Shown: positions 1-7,590 of the stretch, in pieces
Layout of the letters: every line of letters starts with the position of its first letter
How positions within the stretch are numbered: position 1 is the first letter of the stretch
Origin: Ruminococcus sp. UBA3767
Lineage (GTDB): Bacteria; Bacillota; Clostridia; Oscillospirales; Ruminococcaceae
DNA length: 14,309 bases
Direction: 5' to 3'
Assembly (NCBI GenBank): GCA_002371625.1
Contig: DFFV01000022.1
Coordinates: forward strand, 1-14,309
Notes under the pieces: model-generated
Seen by the model: only the letters and a program-made list of their open reading frames with translations
What the model was told of the DNA's origin: nothing
The model's database searches: none
Program-made: the position numbers and the translations under genes

Positions 1-1643
1 ACGTCACGAACCTCAAATCCTGCTCTGTCTCTTGAAAGACCGCCGGGACCGAGTGCAGAAAGTCTTCTCTTATGAGTCAGCTCAGCCAGCGGGTTGTTCT
101 GATCCATGAACTGAGAAAGCGGTGAAGAACCGAAGAACTCTCTGATAGCCGCAGTGATCGGTTTGATATTTATAAGTGCGGCAGGAGTGATGACCTCGCT
201 GTCCTGCGACTGAATATTCATTCTCTCGTGAACGACTCTTTCCATTCTGGTAAAGCCGATCCTGAACTGGTTCTGCAGCAGCTCGCCGACAGATCTTATT
301 CTTCTGTTGCCCAGGTGGTCAATGTCGTCAACTGTTCCAACGCCGTCGCACAGGTTAAGGAAATAAGAGACCGTAGCGGTGATGTCATCAACAGTGATGT
401 GCTTAGGAACAAGCTCATCAGCCTTTGCCTTTACAGCCTCAATGATCTCGTCCTGAGAATCGCACTCATCAAGTATCTGCTTGAGTACGGGGAAGGATAC
501 CTTTTCATTTATACCAAGGCTCTTGGCATCACAGTCAACAAAGTCATTTATATCGACCATATTGCTGCCTATGATCTTGACCTCATGCTCCTCAAGTCTT
601 ATCTCGGTCTCGCCGGTAACGCTTGTAATGAATTCCTTGACCTCGACCTTTACATATACCTCTCTTACACCTGCTGCCTCGATCTTTTCAGCCTCATCAA
701 AGCTGACAAGGTCGCCTGCCTCAGCAAGTATCTCGCCGGTCATCGGGTCAACAACGGGCTGTGAAAGTCTGTGTCCCGCAAGTCTTGAAGCTATGCCCAG
801 CTTTTTGTTGTACTTATATCTTCCGAATCTTGAAAGATCGTATCTCTTAGCGTCAAAGAACAGGTTGTTCAGGTGGTTCTCGGCAGACTCTACCGTAGGA
901 GGCTCGCCCGGACGCAGCTTTTTGTAGACCTCAAGCAGAGCTTCCTCTCTGTTTGCAGTCTGATCCTTCTGCATGATAGTCTGGCTGATACGCTCATCCT
1001 TGCCGTACTCTTCCTCTATCTCCTCATTGGTGCCTGTAACGCCGATAGCACGCAGGAATGTAGTAAGAGGTATCTTTCTGTTCTTATCTATTCTTACATA
1101 AACAACGTCGTTGGAGTCCATTTCGTATTCCAGCCACGCACCTCTGTTAGGGATAACAGTGGTCTTGAAAAGATCCTTACCGGTCTTGTCCTTGTCAAAG
1201 GCATAATAAACTCCCGGAGAACGAACGAGCTGAGAAACAATAACTCTCTCTGCACCGTTGATAACGAAAGTACCGCTTTCGGTCATCTTCGGGAAATCTC
1301 CCATAAAGACCTCAGACTCCTTGATCTCTCCGGTCTCGGTATTGTTGAGTCTTGCAGTAACTCTCAGCGGCATTGCATACGTAGCATCTCTTGCCTTGCA
1401 CTCTGCAATGGAATACTTAGGCTCGTCGTCAAAGCGGTAGCCAACAAAGCTCAGCTCCAGATTACCATTATAATCTGTGATAGTCGATGCTTCGCTGAAA
1501 ACCTCCTTGAGTCCCTCCTCGAGAAACCACTTATAAGAGTTCTTCTGCACCTCGATAAGATTGGGCATTTCCAGGACCTCATTGATCTTGGCAAAGCTCT
1601 TTCTCGTATTCTTACCGAGCTTCACGTCCTTGACATTCACCAT
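1..1643 (-). CDS. rpoB: RNA polymerase beta subunit, N-terminal part (partial, runs off left edge)
   Basis: The minus strand encodes about 547 residues of the RNA polymerase beta subunit, beginning [15 protein letters not shown] and still open at base 1. The protein forms one jaw of the core enzyme and contains the rifampicin pocket. That pocket is visible near the left edge (about bases 40-145): [15 protein letters not shown] is followed by [16 protein letters not shown]. The aspartate and histidine equivalent to E. coli D516 and H526 are at about residues 514 and 524, and the S531-equivalent serine is present, so no classical rifampicin-resistance substitution is seen. The E. coli S522 position is alanine, as I recall for other Firmicutes. 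The start is the ATG at 1643, preceded by AAGGAG with an 11-nt gap; a GTG one codon later is less likely. rplL is not upstream; a phosphoglucomutase gene is. rpoC would be expected beyond the left edge. Identification is essentially certain. Confidence 0.98.
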   Translation of the reverse strand, partial: MVNVKDVKLGKNTRKSFAKINEVLEMPNLIEVQKNSYKWFLEEGLKEVFSEASTITDYNGNLELSFVGYRFDDEPKYSIAECKARDATYAMPLRVTARLNNTETGEIKESEVFMGDFPKMTESGTFVINGAERVIVSQLVRSPGVYYAFDKDKTGKDLFKTTVIPNRGAWLEYEMDSNDVVYVRIDKNRKIPLTTFLRAIGVTGTNEEIEEEYGKDERISQTIMQKDQTANREEALLEVYKKLRPGEPPTVESAENHLNNLFFDAKRYDLSRFGRYKYNKKLGIASRLAGHRLSQPVVDPMTGEILAEAGDLVSFDEAEKIEAAGVREVYVKVEVKEFITSVTGETEIRLEEHEVKIIGSNMVDINDFVDCDAKSLGINEKVSFPVLKQILDECDSQDEIIEAVKAKADELVPKHITVDDITATVSYFLNLCDGVGTVDDIDHLGNRRIRSVGELLQNQFRIGFTRMERVVHERMNIQSQDSEVITPAALINIKPITAAIREFFGSSPLSQFMDQNNPLAELTHKRRLSALGPGGLSRDRAGFEVRD

Positions 1644-1759
1644 AGGCTTGATCACTCCTTAAAATAATTGCATCTTGTGCGGATCACGTCCGTGTGCTGT
1701 GAATTTTTTGTTAATTTGCGCTTAAAAATCCGTAAACACTAACTTTGATGCGGAAAATC

Positions 1760-1798
1760 GCACCCTTTTCACACCCGAAAAACCGAAAGAAAAGGTGC
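1760..1798 (-). promoter_or_regulatory. Hairpin in the rpoB leader
   Basis: In the predicted 5' leader of rpoB, GCACCTTTTC (minus strand) pairs with GAAAAGGGTGC downstream, with one bulged G and a loop of 18 nt. It sits about 20-60 nt after the predicted transcription start and about 115 nt before the rpoB start codon. There is no U-run directly after it, so it does not look like a simple terminator. It could be a stability or autoregulatory element of the rpoB messenger. That role is inference; only the complementarity is seen. Confidence 0.4.
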
Positions 1799-1824
1799 AA
1801 AAATCCATTATGATACATTGTACA

Positions 1825-1853
1825 ATTATATTACACCCAAAAGCAAAAGTCAA
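1825..1853 (-). promoter_or_regulatory. Sigma-A promoter of rpoB
   Basis: On the minus strand TTGACT (1853-1848) is followed after exactly 17 nt by TATAAT (1830-1825), one mismatch from the full housekeeping consensus. Transcription should start near 1818, which leaves a leader of about 175 nt before the rpoB ATG. The flanking DNA up to about 1980 is AT-rich, as is common upstream of strong promoters. This shows rpoB can be transcribed independently of its upstream neighbour. Confidence 0.85.
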
Positions 1854-1887
1854 GGGTTTATGCTGACGAAAAACCACGTTTACGGCA

Positions 1888-1921
1888 AAATCAGCATTTT
1901 GCACATTTTTGGAGCTGATTT
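1888..1921. repeat. Inverted repeat upstream of the rpoB promoter
   Basis: AAATCAGC at 1888-1895 and GCTGATTT at 1914-1921 are perfect inverted copies separated by 18 bases. They lie 35-70 bp upstream of the rpoB -35 box. An overlapping alternative pairing is GACGAAA (1865-1871) with TTTCGTC (1919-1925). The position would suit an activator or repressor site, but no known operator is recognised and AT-rich DNA yields such repeats easily. Confidence 0.3.
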
Positions 1922-2007
1922 CGTCCAAATTTTCTATTATTACCATTCATTCGATTTTTGGTAAATTTTTCGTTAACAGCGTGTGAAATATGGGAGATAC
2001 TGTAAGC

Positions 2008-2074
2008 TTGTGCCTGCGCAAAAGACACCGCTACCGCCGGCAAAAGCGCAGAAAACCGCACTGAACAGGCACAA
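2008..2074. repeat. Long inverted repeat downstream of the phosphoglucomutase terminator
   Basis: TTGTGCCTG at 2008-2016 and CAGGCACAA at 2066-2074 are perfect 9-bp inverted copies. Nested inside, TGCGC and GCGCA can also pair. The element starts within the U-run of the adjacent terminator (minus-strand sense) and is GC-richer than the surrounding DNA. Between rpoB and the mutase (1644-2123) this, the other inverted repeat, the rpoB promoter and the leader hairpin are all I see; no convincing gene lies there. Confidence 0.35.
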
Positions 2075-2108
2075 AAAAGAGGTAAGAGAGCGAAATCTCT
2101 TACCTCTT
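2073..2108 (-). terminator. Rho-independent terminator of the phosphoglucomutase gene
   Basis: On the minus strand AAGAGGTAAGAGA and TCTCTTACCTCTT form a perfect 13-bp stem (2108-2096 with 2089-2077) around a 6-nt loop, followed by a run of Ts (complement of the A-run at 2073-2078). It begins 15 nt after the stop codon of the mutase gene. It separates that gene from rpoB. A related stem recurs at 14113-14137. Confidence 0.9.
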
Positions 2109-2123
2109 ATTTTATTATTTATA

Positions 2124-3842
2124 TCAGAAACCCAATTTAGCCTTGAAATCCTCTGCGATCTTTTCCTCCAGCTTTTCAGCGTCCTCACGCTTTTCACCGA
2201 TAGTGGTGTAGTAAGCCTTGATCTTCGGCTCTGTGCCGGAGGGACGCAGGATAACAGATGCGCCCTGCTCGAGTCTGAATGCGAGAACATCGGACTTAGG
2301 CAGCTTTATCTCGGTCTTTTTGCCGCTTGCCAGCTCGGTCTCCTGCGAAGCCATATAGTCACCGAAAGCCAGCACCTTGAGTCCGCCTATCTCGGTAGGA
2401 ACGTTGGTGCGCAGGTCAGTCATTATCTCCTTCATTCTCTCCATTCCGCTTGCGCCTTCGCACTGGAACGACTTCTGAGAATGCAGATAATTGCCATACT
2501 GAGCATACAGGTCATCTCTTGCCTGAAGCAGTGTTATGCCCTTTGTGCGATAGAAAGCAGCCATTTCGCAAATAAGCATCGAAGCGACAACAGCGTCCTT
2601 ATCTCTTACATAAGAGCCTGCAAGGTAGCCGTAGCTCTCCTCAAATCCGAAAACATATCTGTCCTGCTCGCCCTTTTTCTCAAGGAATCCTATCTGCTCG
2701 CCGATGAACTTGAAGCCCGTAAGCACTTCACGAAGCTCTACACTATACTCAGCCGCTATCTTCTTGCATATATCCGTGGAAACTATCGTCTTTACAGCAA
2801 CAGGATCCTTTGGCATTGTGCCAAGAGCGGTTCTTTCCTGACAAATGTATTTAAGCAGCATTGCGCCCACTTCATTTCCCGAGAACAGCACATAATCGCC
2901 GCTTGGATCGGGCACAGCTATTCCCACTCTGTCGCAGTCAGGGTCGGTAGCGAGAAGCAGATCGGGCTTAACGCTTGCGCAAAGCTCCAGTCCCTTTTCA
3001 AGCGCTTCCTTTATCTCGGGGTTCGGGAAAGGACAGGTCGGGAAATTACCGTCCGGGTTCTCCTGCTCGGGAACGACAGTGACCTCCTTAACGCCTATTC
3101 TCTTGAGTATCTCTCTTACAGGCTTGTTGCCCGTACCGTTGAGCGGTGTATAAACGACCTTCAGACCGCTTTGCGCAACAAGGTCGGTATGTATTCCCTG
3201 CTCCAGAACTTTCTTGTAGTACTCCTCGATTATATCCTGACCGATATAATTGATCATGCCATTCTTAACGCCATCATCAAAGCTCATCACCTTAGCGCCG
3301 CCGAACATATCCACAGCCTCTATCTTTTCGGTAACAGCATTTGCAGCGTCGATAGTCATCTGGCAGCCGTCCTCACCGTAGACCTTGTAGCCGTTGTATT
3401 TAGCAGGGTTATGCGAAGCGGTTATCATTATACCTGCCTGAGCTTTGCAAGCTCTTACTGCCCATGAAAGACACGGCGTCGGCATAAGCTCGCTGTAGAT
3501 ATACACCTTTATCCCGTTTGCTGCAAGAACAGCCGCAGCCTCCTGTGCAAACTTCGTGGATTTTATTCTTGAATCGTAAGATATAGCAACACTTGCGCCG
3601 CTGTAAGCATCGTTGACATAATCGGCAAGTCCCTGTGTAGCACGTCTTATTGTATAGATATTGAGCCTGTATGAGCCTGCACCGATAACTCCTCTGAGTC
3701 CGCCGGTACCGAACTCCAGATCTCTGTAAAATCTGTCCTTGATCGCTTCGTCATCGCCCTCTATCGCTTTAAGCTCTTTGACGAGATCCTCGTCCTCAAC
3801 AGCGTTATCGCACCAGAGCTTATAAAGTTCTTTTTCTGTCAT
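2124..3842 (-). CDS. Phosphoglucomutase/phosphomannomutase (PgcA-like phosphohexomutase)
   Basis: This 572-residue cytosolic enzyme belongs to the alpha-D-phosphohexomutase family, which interconverts hexose-1- and hexose-6-phosphates. That links glycolysis to UDP-glucose, glycogen and envelope sugar synthesis. All four active-site signatures are present in order: TASHNP with the phosphorylated serine at residue 143, the metal loop DPDCDR at 300-305, the sugar-specificity loop GFEES at 399-403, and the phosphate-binding RPSGTEPK at 533-540. The length fits the long bacterial PgcA type rather than GlmM (about 450 residues). I chose the ATG at 3842: AAAGGTG lies 10 nt upstream of it, whereas the GTG at 3851 would sit on top of that site. 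The gene has its own promoter and a strong terminator, so it is a single-gene unit. The exact substrate (glucose or mannose phosphate) cannot be told from the sequence. Confidence 0.95.
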   Translation of the reverse strand: MTEKELYKLWCDNAVEDEDLVKELKAIEGDDEAIKDRFYRDLEFGTGGLRGVIGAGSYRLNIYTIRRATQGLADYVNDAYSGASVAISYDSRIKSTKFAQEAAAVLAANGIKVYIYSELMPTPCLSWAVRACKAQAGIMITASHNPAKYNGYKVYGEDGCQMTIDAANAVTEKIEAVDMFGGAKVMSFDDGVKNGMINYIGQDIIEEYYKKVLEQGIHTDLVAQSGLKVVYTPLNGTGNKPVREILKRIGVKEVTVVPEQENPDGNFPTCPFPNPEIKEALEKGLELCASVKPDLLLATDPDCDRVGIAVPDPSGDYVLFSGNEVGAMLLKYICQERTALGTMPKDPVAVKTIVSTDICKKIAAEYSVELREVLTGFKFIGEQIGFLEKKGEQDRYVFGFEESYGYLAGSYVRDKDAVVASMLICEMAAFYRTKGITLLQARDDLYAQYGNYLHSQKSFQCEGASGMERMKEIMTDLRTNVPTEIGGLKVLAFGDYMASQETELASGKKTEIKLPKSDVLAFRLEQGASVILRPSGTEPKIKAYYTTIGEKREDAEKLEEKIAEDFKAKLGF

Positions 3843-3912
3843 TGAAAACACACACCTTTCACAACGAGATAGCTATATATAATATATAACACATGATCGC
3901 AATCTTAAGATA

Positions 3913-3940
3913 AGTATAACACATTTTCGTGATTTTGCAA
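3913..3940 (-). promoter_or_regulatory. Sigma-A promoter of the phosphohexomutase gene
   Basis: On the minus strand TTGCAA (3940-3935) is followed after 16 nt by TATACT (3918-3913), with TGT immediately before the -10 (extended -10). The predicted start is near 3906, giving a leader of about 65 nt before the ATG at 3842. The leader contains an AT-only stretch (about 3873-3879 and 3881-3888) with no obvious regulatory structure. Confidence 0.7.
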
Positions 3941-4035
3941 GTACCCTGAATATTTTTTTACAATTGCCGCTGCATTTTTTGTATGCCGCCTCCGTTTGCG
4001 CCGTTTGCACATTGCAGTTTTTAACGGATAAATGC

Positions 4036-4064
4036 TTGATAAAATCGGGGCTGTGTGATATAAT
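4036..4064 (+). promoter_or_regulatory. Sigma-A promoter of the hydrolase-comM unit
   Basis: TTGATA (4036-4041), a 17-nt spacer and TATAAT (4059-4064) with TGA just before it form a near-consensus promoter. The predicted start is near 4071, about 30 nt before the ATG. The ribosome binding site AAGGAGG is at 4087-4093, 7 nt from the start codon. Confidence 0.85.
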
Positions 4065-4100
4065 ATCTGTAAGTCAAAAAAAGCATAAGGAGGACGGAAA

Positions 4101-5027
4101 ATGAGCACACATTTCTCAAGCAGCTTCAGGTCGCACGATAAGGAGCATGACATAGCCTATTATGTTATCTTTCCTGCGGGACAGGTAAGGGGCGTTGTGC
4201 AGATAGCTCACGGTATGGCGGAATACTTTGAAAGATACAACGCATTTGCAGATCATCTTGCACAAAACGGTTATGTCGTATGCGGAAACGATCATCTCGG
4301 GCACGGCAGAAGCGTGAACAGCGAGGACGAGCTTGGTTATTTCAGCGAGAAAAACGGCTGGCAGAATGTCGTTGAGGATATGTATTCCCTCACAAAGATA
4401 ATGAAAAAGAACTACCCCGAGGTGCCATATTATCTTTTCGGTCACAGTATGGGCAGCTTTCTTGCAAGAGCTTTTGTTACAAAGCACCGCAAGGCGATAG
4501 ATGCGGCAGTGTTCTGCGGAACGAGCGGCGGACAGGGCGGCACAGAGGCTATGCTGACGCTGATAGATGCAATAAAGCTGATAAAGGGCGAACGCCACAG
4601 GAGCAAGCTGCTCAACGATGCAGCATTTGGCAGCTATAACAATAATATCAGCCCGAGGAACTCAGATTTTGACTGGCTCACAAGGGATACCTCGGCAGTC
4701 GCAAAGTACTGCAACGACAAGCGGTGCGGCTTCACGTTCACAGCAAACGGCTTTGAGAACCTGATAAAGCTGCTTTGGTATGTTTCAAACGAAAAGTGGT
4801 ACAAGACCTACCCCAAGGATCTTCCCACTTACCTTATCGCAGGCGCAGGCGACCCTGTCGGGAACTACGGCAAGGGCGTTCTGAAAGTGTTCAACGAGCT
4901 TAACCTTAACGACTGCTGCGTTGAGATGAAGATATACAAGGACGCACGCCACGAGCTGCTTAATGAGCTGAACAAGGATGAGGTCTATGCAGATGTGCTT
5001 GATTTCTTTGAAACAGCCATTCAGTGA
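4101..5027 (+). CDS. Alpha/beta hydrolase, monoacylglycerol lipase/lysophospholipase type
   Basis: A 308-residue serine hydrolase of the Hydrolase_4 (monoglyceride lipase) group. It probably cleaves acyl esters such as monoacylglycerols or lysophospholipids, but the substrate is not determinable here. The oxyanion-side motif AHGMAEY is at 36-42, a GHGRS turn at 67-71, and the nucleophile elbow GHSMG at 114-118 places the catalytic serine at 116. The acid is probably D251 in GAGDPVG and the base H284 in the conserved DARHELLNE, so the triad is complete. There is no signal peptide, so it should be cytosolic. The start is supported by AAGGAGG 7 nt upstream. comM begins 31 nt downstream with no terminator between, so the two are probably co-transcribed, without any obvious functional link. 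Confidence 0.9.
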   Translation: MSTHFSSSFRSHDKEHDIAYYVIFPAGQVRGVVQIAHGMAEYFERYNAFADHLAQNGYVVCGNDHLGHGRSVNSEDELGYFSEKNGWQNVVEDMYSLTKIMKKNYPEVPYYLFGHSMGSFLARAFVTKHRKAIDAAVFCGTSGGQGGTEAMLTLIDAIKLIKGERHRSKLLNDAAFGSYNNNISPRNSDFDWLTRDTSAVAKYCNDKRCGFTFTANGFENLIKLLWYVSNEKWYKTYPKDLPTYLIAGAGDPVGNYGKGVLKVFNELNLNDCCVEMKIYKDARHELLNELNKDEVYADVLDFFETAIQ

Positions 5028-5058
5028 TTACCGACAAAGCTGACAGGAAGTGAAGAAT

Positions 5059-6585
5059 ATGTTCGGAAAAGTCAACAGCATAGGACTTACAGGGCTTAAC
5101 GCCTTTCCGGTCTATGTTGAGATAGAAGCAAGCGCAGGACTGCCTGCGTTCGATATAGTCGGGCTTGCCGATGCTGCGGTGCGTGAGAGCCGTGAAAGGA
5201 TACGTTCGGCTTTCCGCACGCAAAGGCTCGATTTCCCTCGCAGCAAGGTGCTTGTGAACCTTGCGCCTGCGGACGTTAAAAAATCAGGCTCGGTGCACGA
5301 CCTTGCTATCGCCGCTGCACTTATGTGCGTTTCGGGGCTTATCGAAAGCAAGTCGGTGGAAAAAGCGGCGTTCGTGGGCGAGGTATCGCTCAGCGGAGAA
5401 CTGCGCAAAATAAACGGCGTGCTGCCAATGACCATTCTTGCACAAAAAAGCCTTGAGGAGATATATGTCCCCAAGGAGAATGTGCTTGAAGCATCAGCTG
5501 TGCGTGGGATAAAGGTCTACGGCGTAAGCTCGCTGGAGGAGCTGGTGCTGCACCTTTCGGGCAGGAAGCGCCTTGAGCCCGCACCCGTTTTCACCCCGTC
5601 AAGTGCAGATTACATAAGCTCGCTCGATTTTGCGGACGTTAAAGGACAGACAGCCGCCAAAAAGGCTCTTGAGGTTGCGGCGGCAGGCGGACACAACGTG
5701 CTTATGATAGGCGCTCCCGGTTCGGGAAAATCGATGCTTGCAAAGCGTATGCCCTCGATACTGCCTGAGATGACGTTTGAAGAATCCATTGAAACAACGG
5801 GCGTTCACTCTGTTGCAGGTCTGCTTGACGATAAGCATCCGCTTATAACCACACGGCCTTTCCGTTCGCCGCACCACACAGTTTCTGCGGCAGGTCTTGC
5901 AGGCGGAGGGACCACACCACGCCCGGGCGAGATATCACTTGCGCACAACGGCCTGCTTTTCCTCGATGAGCTTGCCGAGTTCCCCCGTCCTTCACTTGAA
6001 GTCCTGCGCCAGCCGCTTGAGGATATGAAAGTTACAATATCACGAGTTTCGGGAAGCATAACCTACCCCTGCTCGTTCATGCTCATCGGCGCAATGAACC
6101 CCTGCCCCTGCGGCTATTACGGTCACCCGACAAGAAAATGTATCTGCTCCAAAAATCAGGTGGACCATTATCTCAATAAGATCTCGGGACCGCTGCTTGA
6201 CAGGTTCGATATACACCTTGAAGTCGCTCCCGTTGAGTTTGCCGACCTTTCTTCAGGCGAAAAGGAAGAATCCTCGCAGAGCATAAGGCAGCGTGTACAG
6301 GCTGCAAGGGATATACAGAACAAGCGCTTTGAGGGCACGGGGATAACCTGCAACGCAAGGATAACTCCCGAAATACTGCACGACGTGTGCACAATGGACA
6401 GCAGCGCAGAAAAAATGCTTGGTGATATATTCGACAAGCTCGGGCTTTCTGCAAGAGCTTACGAGAAAATACTCAAAGTCGCAAGAACAGTTGCAGATAT
6501 GGAAGGTAAGGAAACTATCGGCAAAGGTCACATCGCACAGGCAGTGCAGTACAGAAGCCTTGACCGTAAGTATTGGAAATCATAA
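5059..6585 (+). CDS. comM: ComM/YifB family AAA+ ATPase (Mg-chelatase-like)
   Basis: A 508-residue protein of the YifB/ComM family. Characterised ComM is a hexameric helicase that drives branch migration when transformed single-stranded DNA is integrated; elsewhere the family is widespread and of less clear role. The N-terminal Lon-like ChlI domain (about 1-170) shows the family start MFGKVNSIGL and the GLPAFDIVGL segment. The AAA+ core has Walker A GAPGSGKS at 218-225, Walker B LLFLDE at 299-304 and GPLLDRFD at 377-384. The four-cysteine NPCPCGYYG...KCICS insert lies at 347-364, and a C-terminal Mg_chelatase_C helical region ends the protein. I start at the ATG at 5059, with AGGAAG 8 nt upstream, because the family begins MF.KV; the GTG at 5050 lies on that site. 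Length is typical and intact. No dprA or other competence genes are nearby. Confidence 0.95.
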   Translation: MFGKVNSIGLTGLNAFPVYVEIEASAGLPAFDIVGLADAAVRESRERIRSAFRTQRLDFPRSKVLVNLAPADVKKSGSVHDLAIAAALMCVSGLIESKSVEKAAFVGEVSLSGELRKINGVLPMTILAQKSLEEIYVPKENVLEASAVRGIKVYGVSSLEELVLHLSGRKRLEPAPVFTPSSADYISSLDFADVKGQTAAKKALEVAAAGGHNVLMIGAPGSGKSMLAKRMPSILPEMTFEESIETTGVHSVAGLLDDKHPLITTRPFRSPHHTVSAAGLAGGGTTPRPGEISLAHNGLLFLDELAEFPRPSLEVLRQPLEDMKVTISRVSGSITYPCSFMLIGAMNPCPCGYYGHPTRKCICSKNQVDHYLNKISGPLLDRFDIHLEVAPVEFADLSSGEKEESSQSIRQRVQAARDIQNKRFEGTGITCNARITPEILHDVCTMDSSAEKMLGDIFDKLGLSARAYEKILKVARTVADMEGKETIGKGHIAQAVQYRSLDRKYWKS

Positions 6586-6590
6586 TACAA

Positions 6591-6630
6591 AGACCTCTCA
6601 CGTTTTTTCAGCGTGAGAGGTCTGTTTTTA
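6591..6630. terminator. Bidirectional terminator between comM and the lipoprotein gene
   Basis: AGACCTCTCACG (6591-6602) and CGTGAGAGGTCT (6612-6623) form a perfect 12-bp stem with a 9-nt loop. GTTTTTA follows on the plus strand, so it ends the comM transcript 5 nt after the stop codon. Read on the minus strand it lies just after the stop of the leucine-rich-repeat gene, with a weaker TTTGTATT tail. Confidence 0.9.
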
Positions 6631-7371
6631 TACCACCTTGAATGTGTGCCCGGTCTTTTCCGCATACTGCTGTGCCGCTGAGCCTGCCTTTCCCTTTATT
6701 ACCGGCTCTCCCAAAGGGAAAACGTTGTATCCCATTGAGGTGACTGTTTCGGGTATGGTTATCTCTCTGAGCGAGGTGCAGTATTCAAATGCACAGTCGC
6801 CAATGCGTTCAAGTCCCTGTGAAAGCGTTATCGTTGTGAGGCTTCTGCATTTGCAGAATGTATTGTAGCCGAGCTCTTTTACTCCCTTTCCGATAACTGC
6901 GCTTTCAAGTCCCTCGCAGTTCCAGAACACCTTTTCACCGAACTGCGATACACTATCGGGAATGATTATGCTTTTCAGCCCCGTGCAGCCGTCAAATGCC
7001 GAGTTGCCTATCGCTTTTACGCTTTCGGGTATGCTTATGCTTTCAAGCTGCTTGCAGCCTGCAAAAGCACCTGCCCCGACAGAAGCAACACCGTCCGAAA
7101 GCTCTGCTGTCCTTATCCTGTCCTTCAGCGCCTGCCAAGGGGAAGAGCCTGCTGTCATCGCAGCCATTTCACCGCTGCCGCTTATTATCAGCTTTCCGCT
7201 TTCGTCCAGCGACCACGAAAGTCCTTTGCCGCACGTTCCCTTTTTGGCAGCTTGCTGTGAAGAAACCGCCTGTGATCCACTGCTTGAATATCCGCTATCT
7301 TGCACCTGCGAGCTTTCACCGCATGAGCAAAGCAGCAGCGCTGTGATGATAAGCAGCATACATCTTTTCAT
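6628..7371 (-). CDS. BspA-like leucine-rich-repeat lipoprotein
   Basis: A 247-residue surface lipoprotein. The N terminus MKRCMLLIITALLLCSC is a lipoprotein signal peptide with the lipidated cysteine probably at 17. A Ser/Gln-rich linker (about 19-42) follows. Next comes a short domain beginning GTCGKGLSWSLDESG that often precedes BspA repeats. Five leucine-rich repeats of the Treponema/BspA type (LRR_5) follow, their first cysteines spaced exactly 23 residues apart at 106, 129, 152, 175 and 198, with the pattern C..L..I.IP.SV..IG..AF. The C-terminal segment with AGSAAQQYAEKTGH resembles the usual cap of such proteins. The start is set by AAAGGGGG about 8 nt upstream of ATG 7371; reading further upstream would add 24 residues and hide the signal peptide. 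These proteins are generally thought to bind ligands or partners at the cell surface; the partner is unknown. Confidence 0.88.
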   Translation of the reverse strand: MKRCMLLIITALLLCSCGESSQVQDSGYSSSGSQAVSSQQAAKKGTCGKGLSWSLDESGKLIISGSGEMAAMTAGSSPWQALKDRIRTAELSDGVASVGAGAFAGCKQLESISIPESVKAIGNSAFDGCTGLKSIIIPDSVSQFGEKVFWNCEGLESAVIGKGVKELGYNTFCKCRSLTTITLSQGLERIGDCAFEYCTSLREITIPETVTSMGYNVFPLGEPVIKGKAGSAAQQYAEKTGHTFKVV

Positions 7372-7408
7372 TCCGCCGCCCCCTTTCACTTTATCAGCCG
7401 TTTTAACG

Positions 7409-7437
7409 AGTATAACAGATAACTCACATCTTTGCAA
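7409..7437 (-). promoter_or_regulatory. Sigma-A promoter of the leucine-rich-repeat lipoprotein gene
   Basis: On the minus strand TTGCAA (7437-7432), a 17-nt spacer and TATACT (7414-7409) with an extended TGT before the -10. The predicted start near 7402 leaves a short leader of about 30 nt. The promoter overlaps the longer upstream reading of this gene, which supports the start at 7371. Confidence 0.8.
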
Positions 7438-7472
7438 CAGCAAGCCGCTTTTTGTGCAAAATAAATAATGCA

Positions 7473-7500
7473 GCCTTTTGAATTTCTACATTAAAAAGGC
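7473..7500. promoter_or_regulatory. Inverted repeat between two divergent promoters
   Basis: GCCTTTT (7473-7479) and AAAAGGC (7494-7500) are perfect inverted copies separated by 14 bases. They lie between the -35 boxes of the lipoprotein gene (7432-7437) and of the 7591 gene (7511-7516). That is where a shared operator would sit. No regulator is recognised; the repeat could also be chance. Confidence 0.3.
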
Positions 7501-7510
7501 GTAAATAGCG

Positions 7511-7539
7511 TTGAAACCATTGCCAAAATATGATATAAT
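7511..7539 (+). promoter_or_regulatory. Sigma-A promoter of the 7591 gene
   Basis: TTGAAA (7511-7516), a 17-nt spacer and TATAAT (7534-7539) with TGA before the -10. The predicted start is near 7546. A small GGTA/TACC inverted repeat (7548-7559) falls at the beginning of the transcript. Confidence 0.85.
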
Positions 7540-7590
7540 CACTAATGGGTAGTGTTACCTTAGATTTTCGACAGAAATGGGGTTAAAACG

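Noticed and set aside
1..145. Rifampicin-resistance mutation in rpoB
   Set aside because: The key residues equivalent to E. coli Q513, D516, H526 and S531 are all wild type; the alanine at the S522 position and proline at the Q510 position look like lineage differences.
228..1667. Plus-strand open frames opposite rpoB (228-764, 481-927, 873-1667)
   Set aside because: The minus strand encodes unmistakable RpoB through the whole stretch; the plus-strand readings lack ribosome binding sites and recognisable motifs.
1722..1946. 74-codon minus-strand frame upstream of rpoB
   Set aside because: It runs straight through the near-perfect rpoB promoter and has no convincing ribosome binding site.
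1983..3467. 494-codon plus-strand open frame opposite the phosphohexomutase gene
   Set aside because: It is antisense to a gene with four intact active-site motifs, begins within the terminator region without a promoter, and its translation shows no family features. It is a shadow of codon bias.
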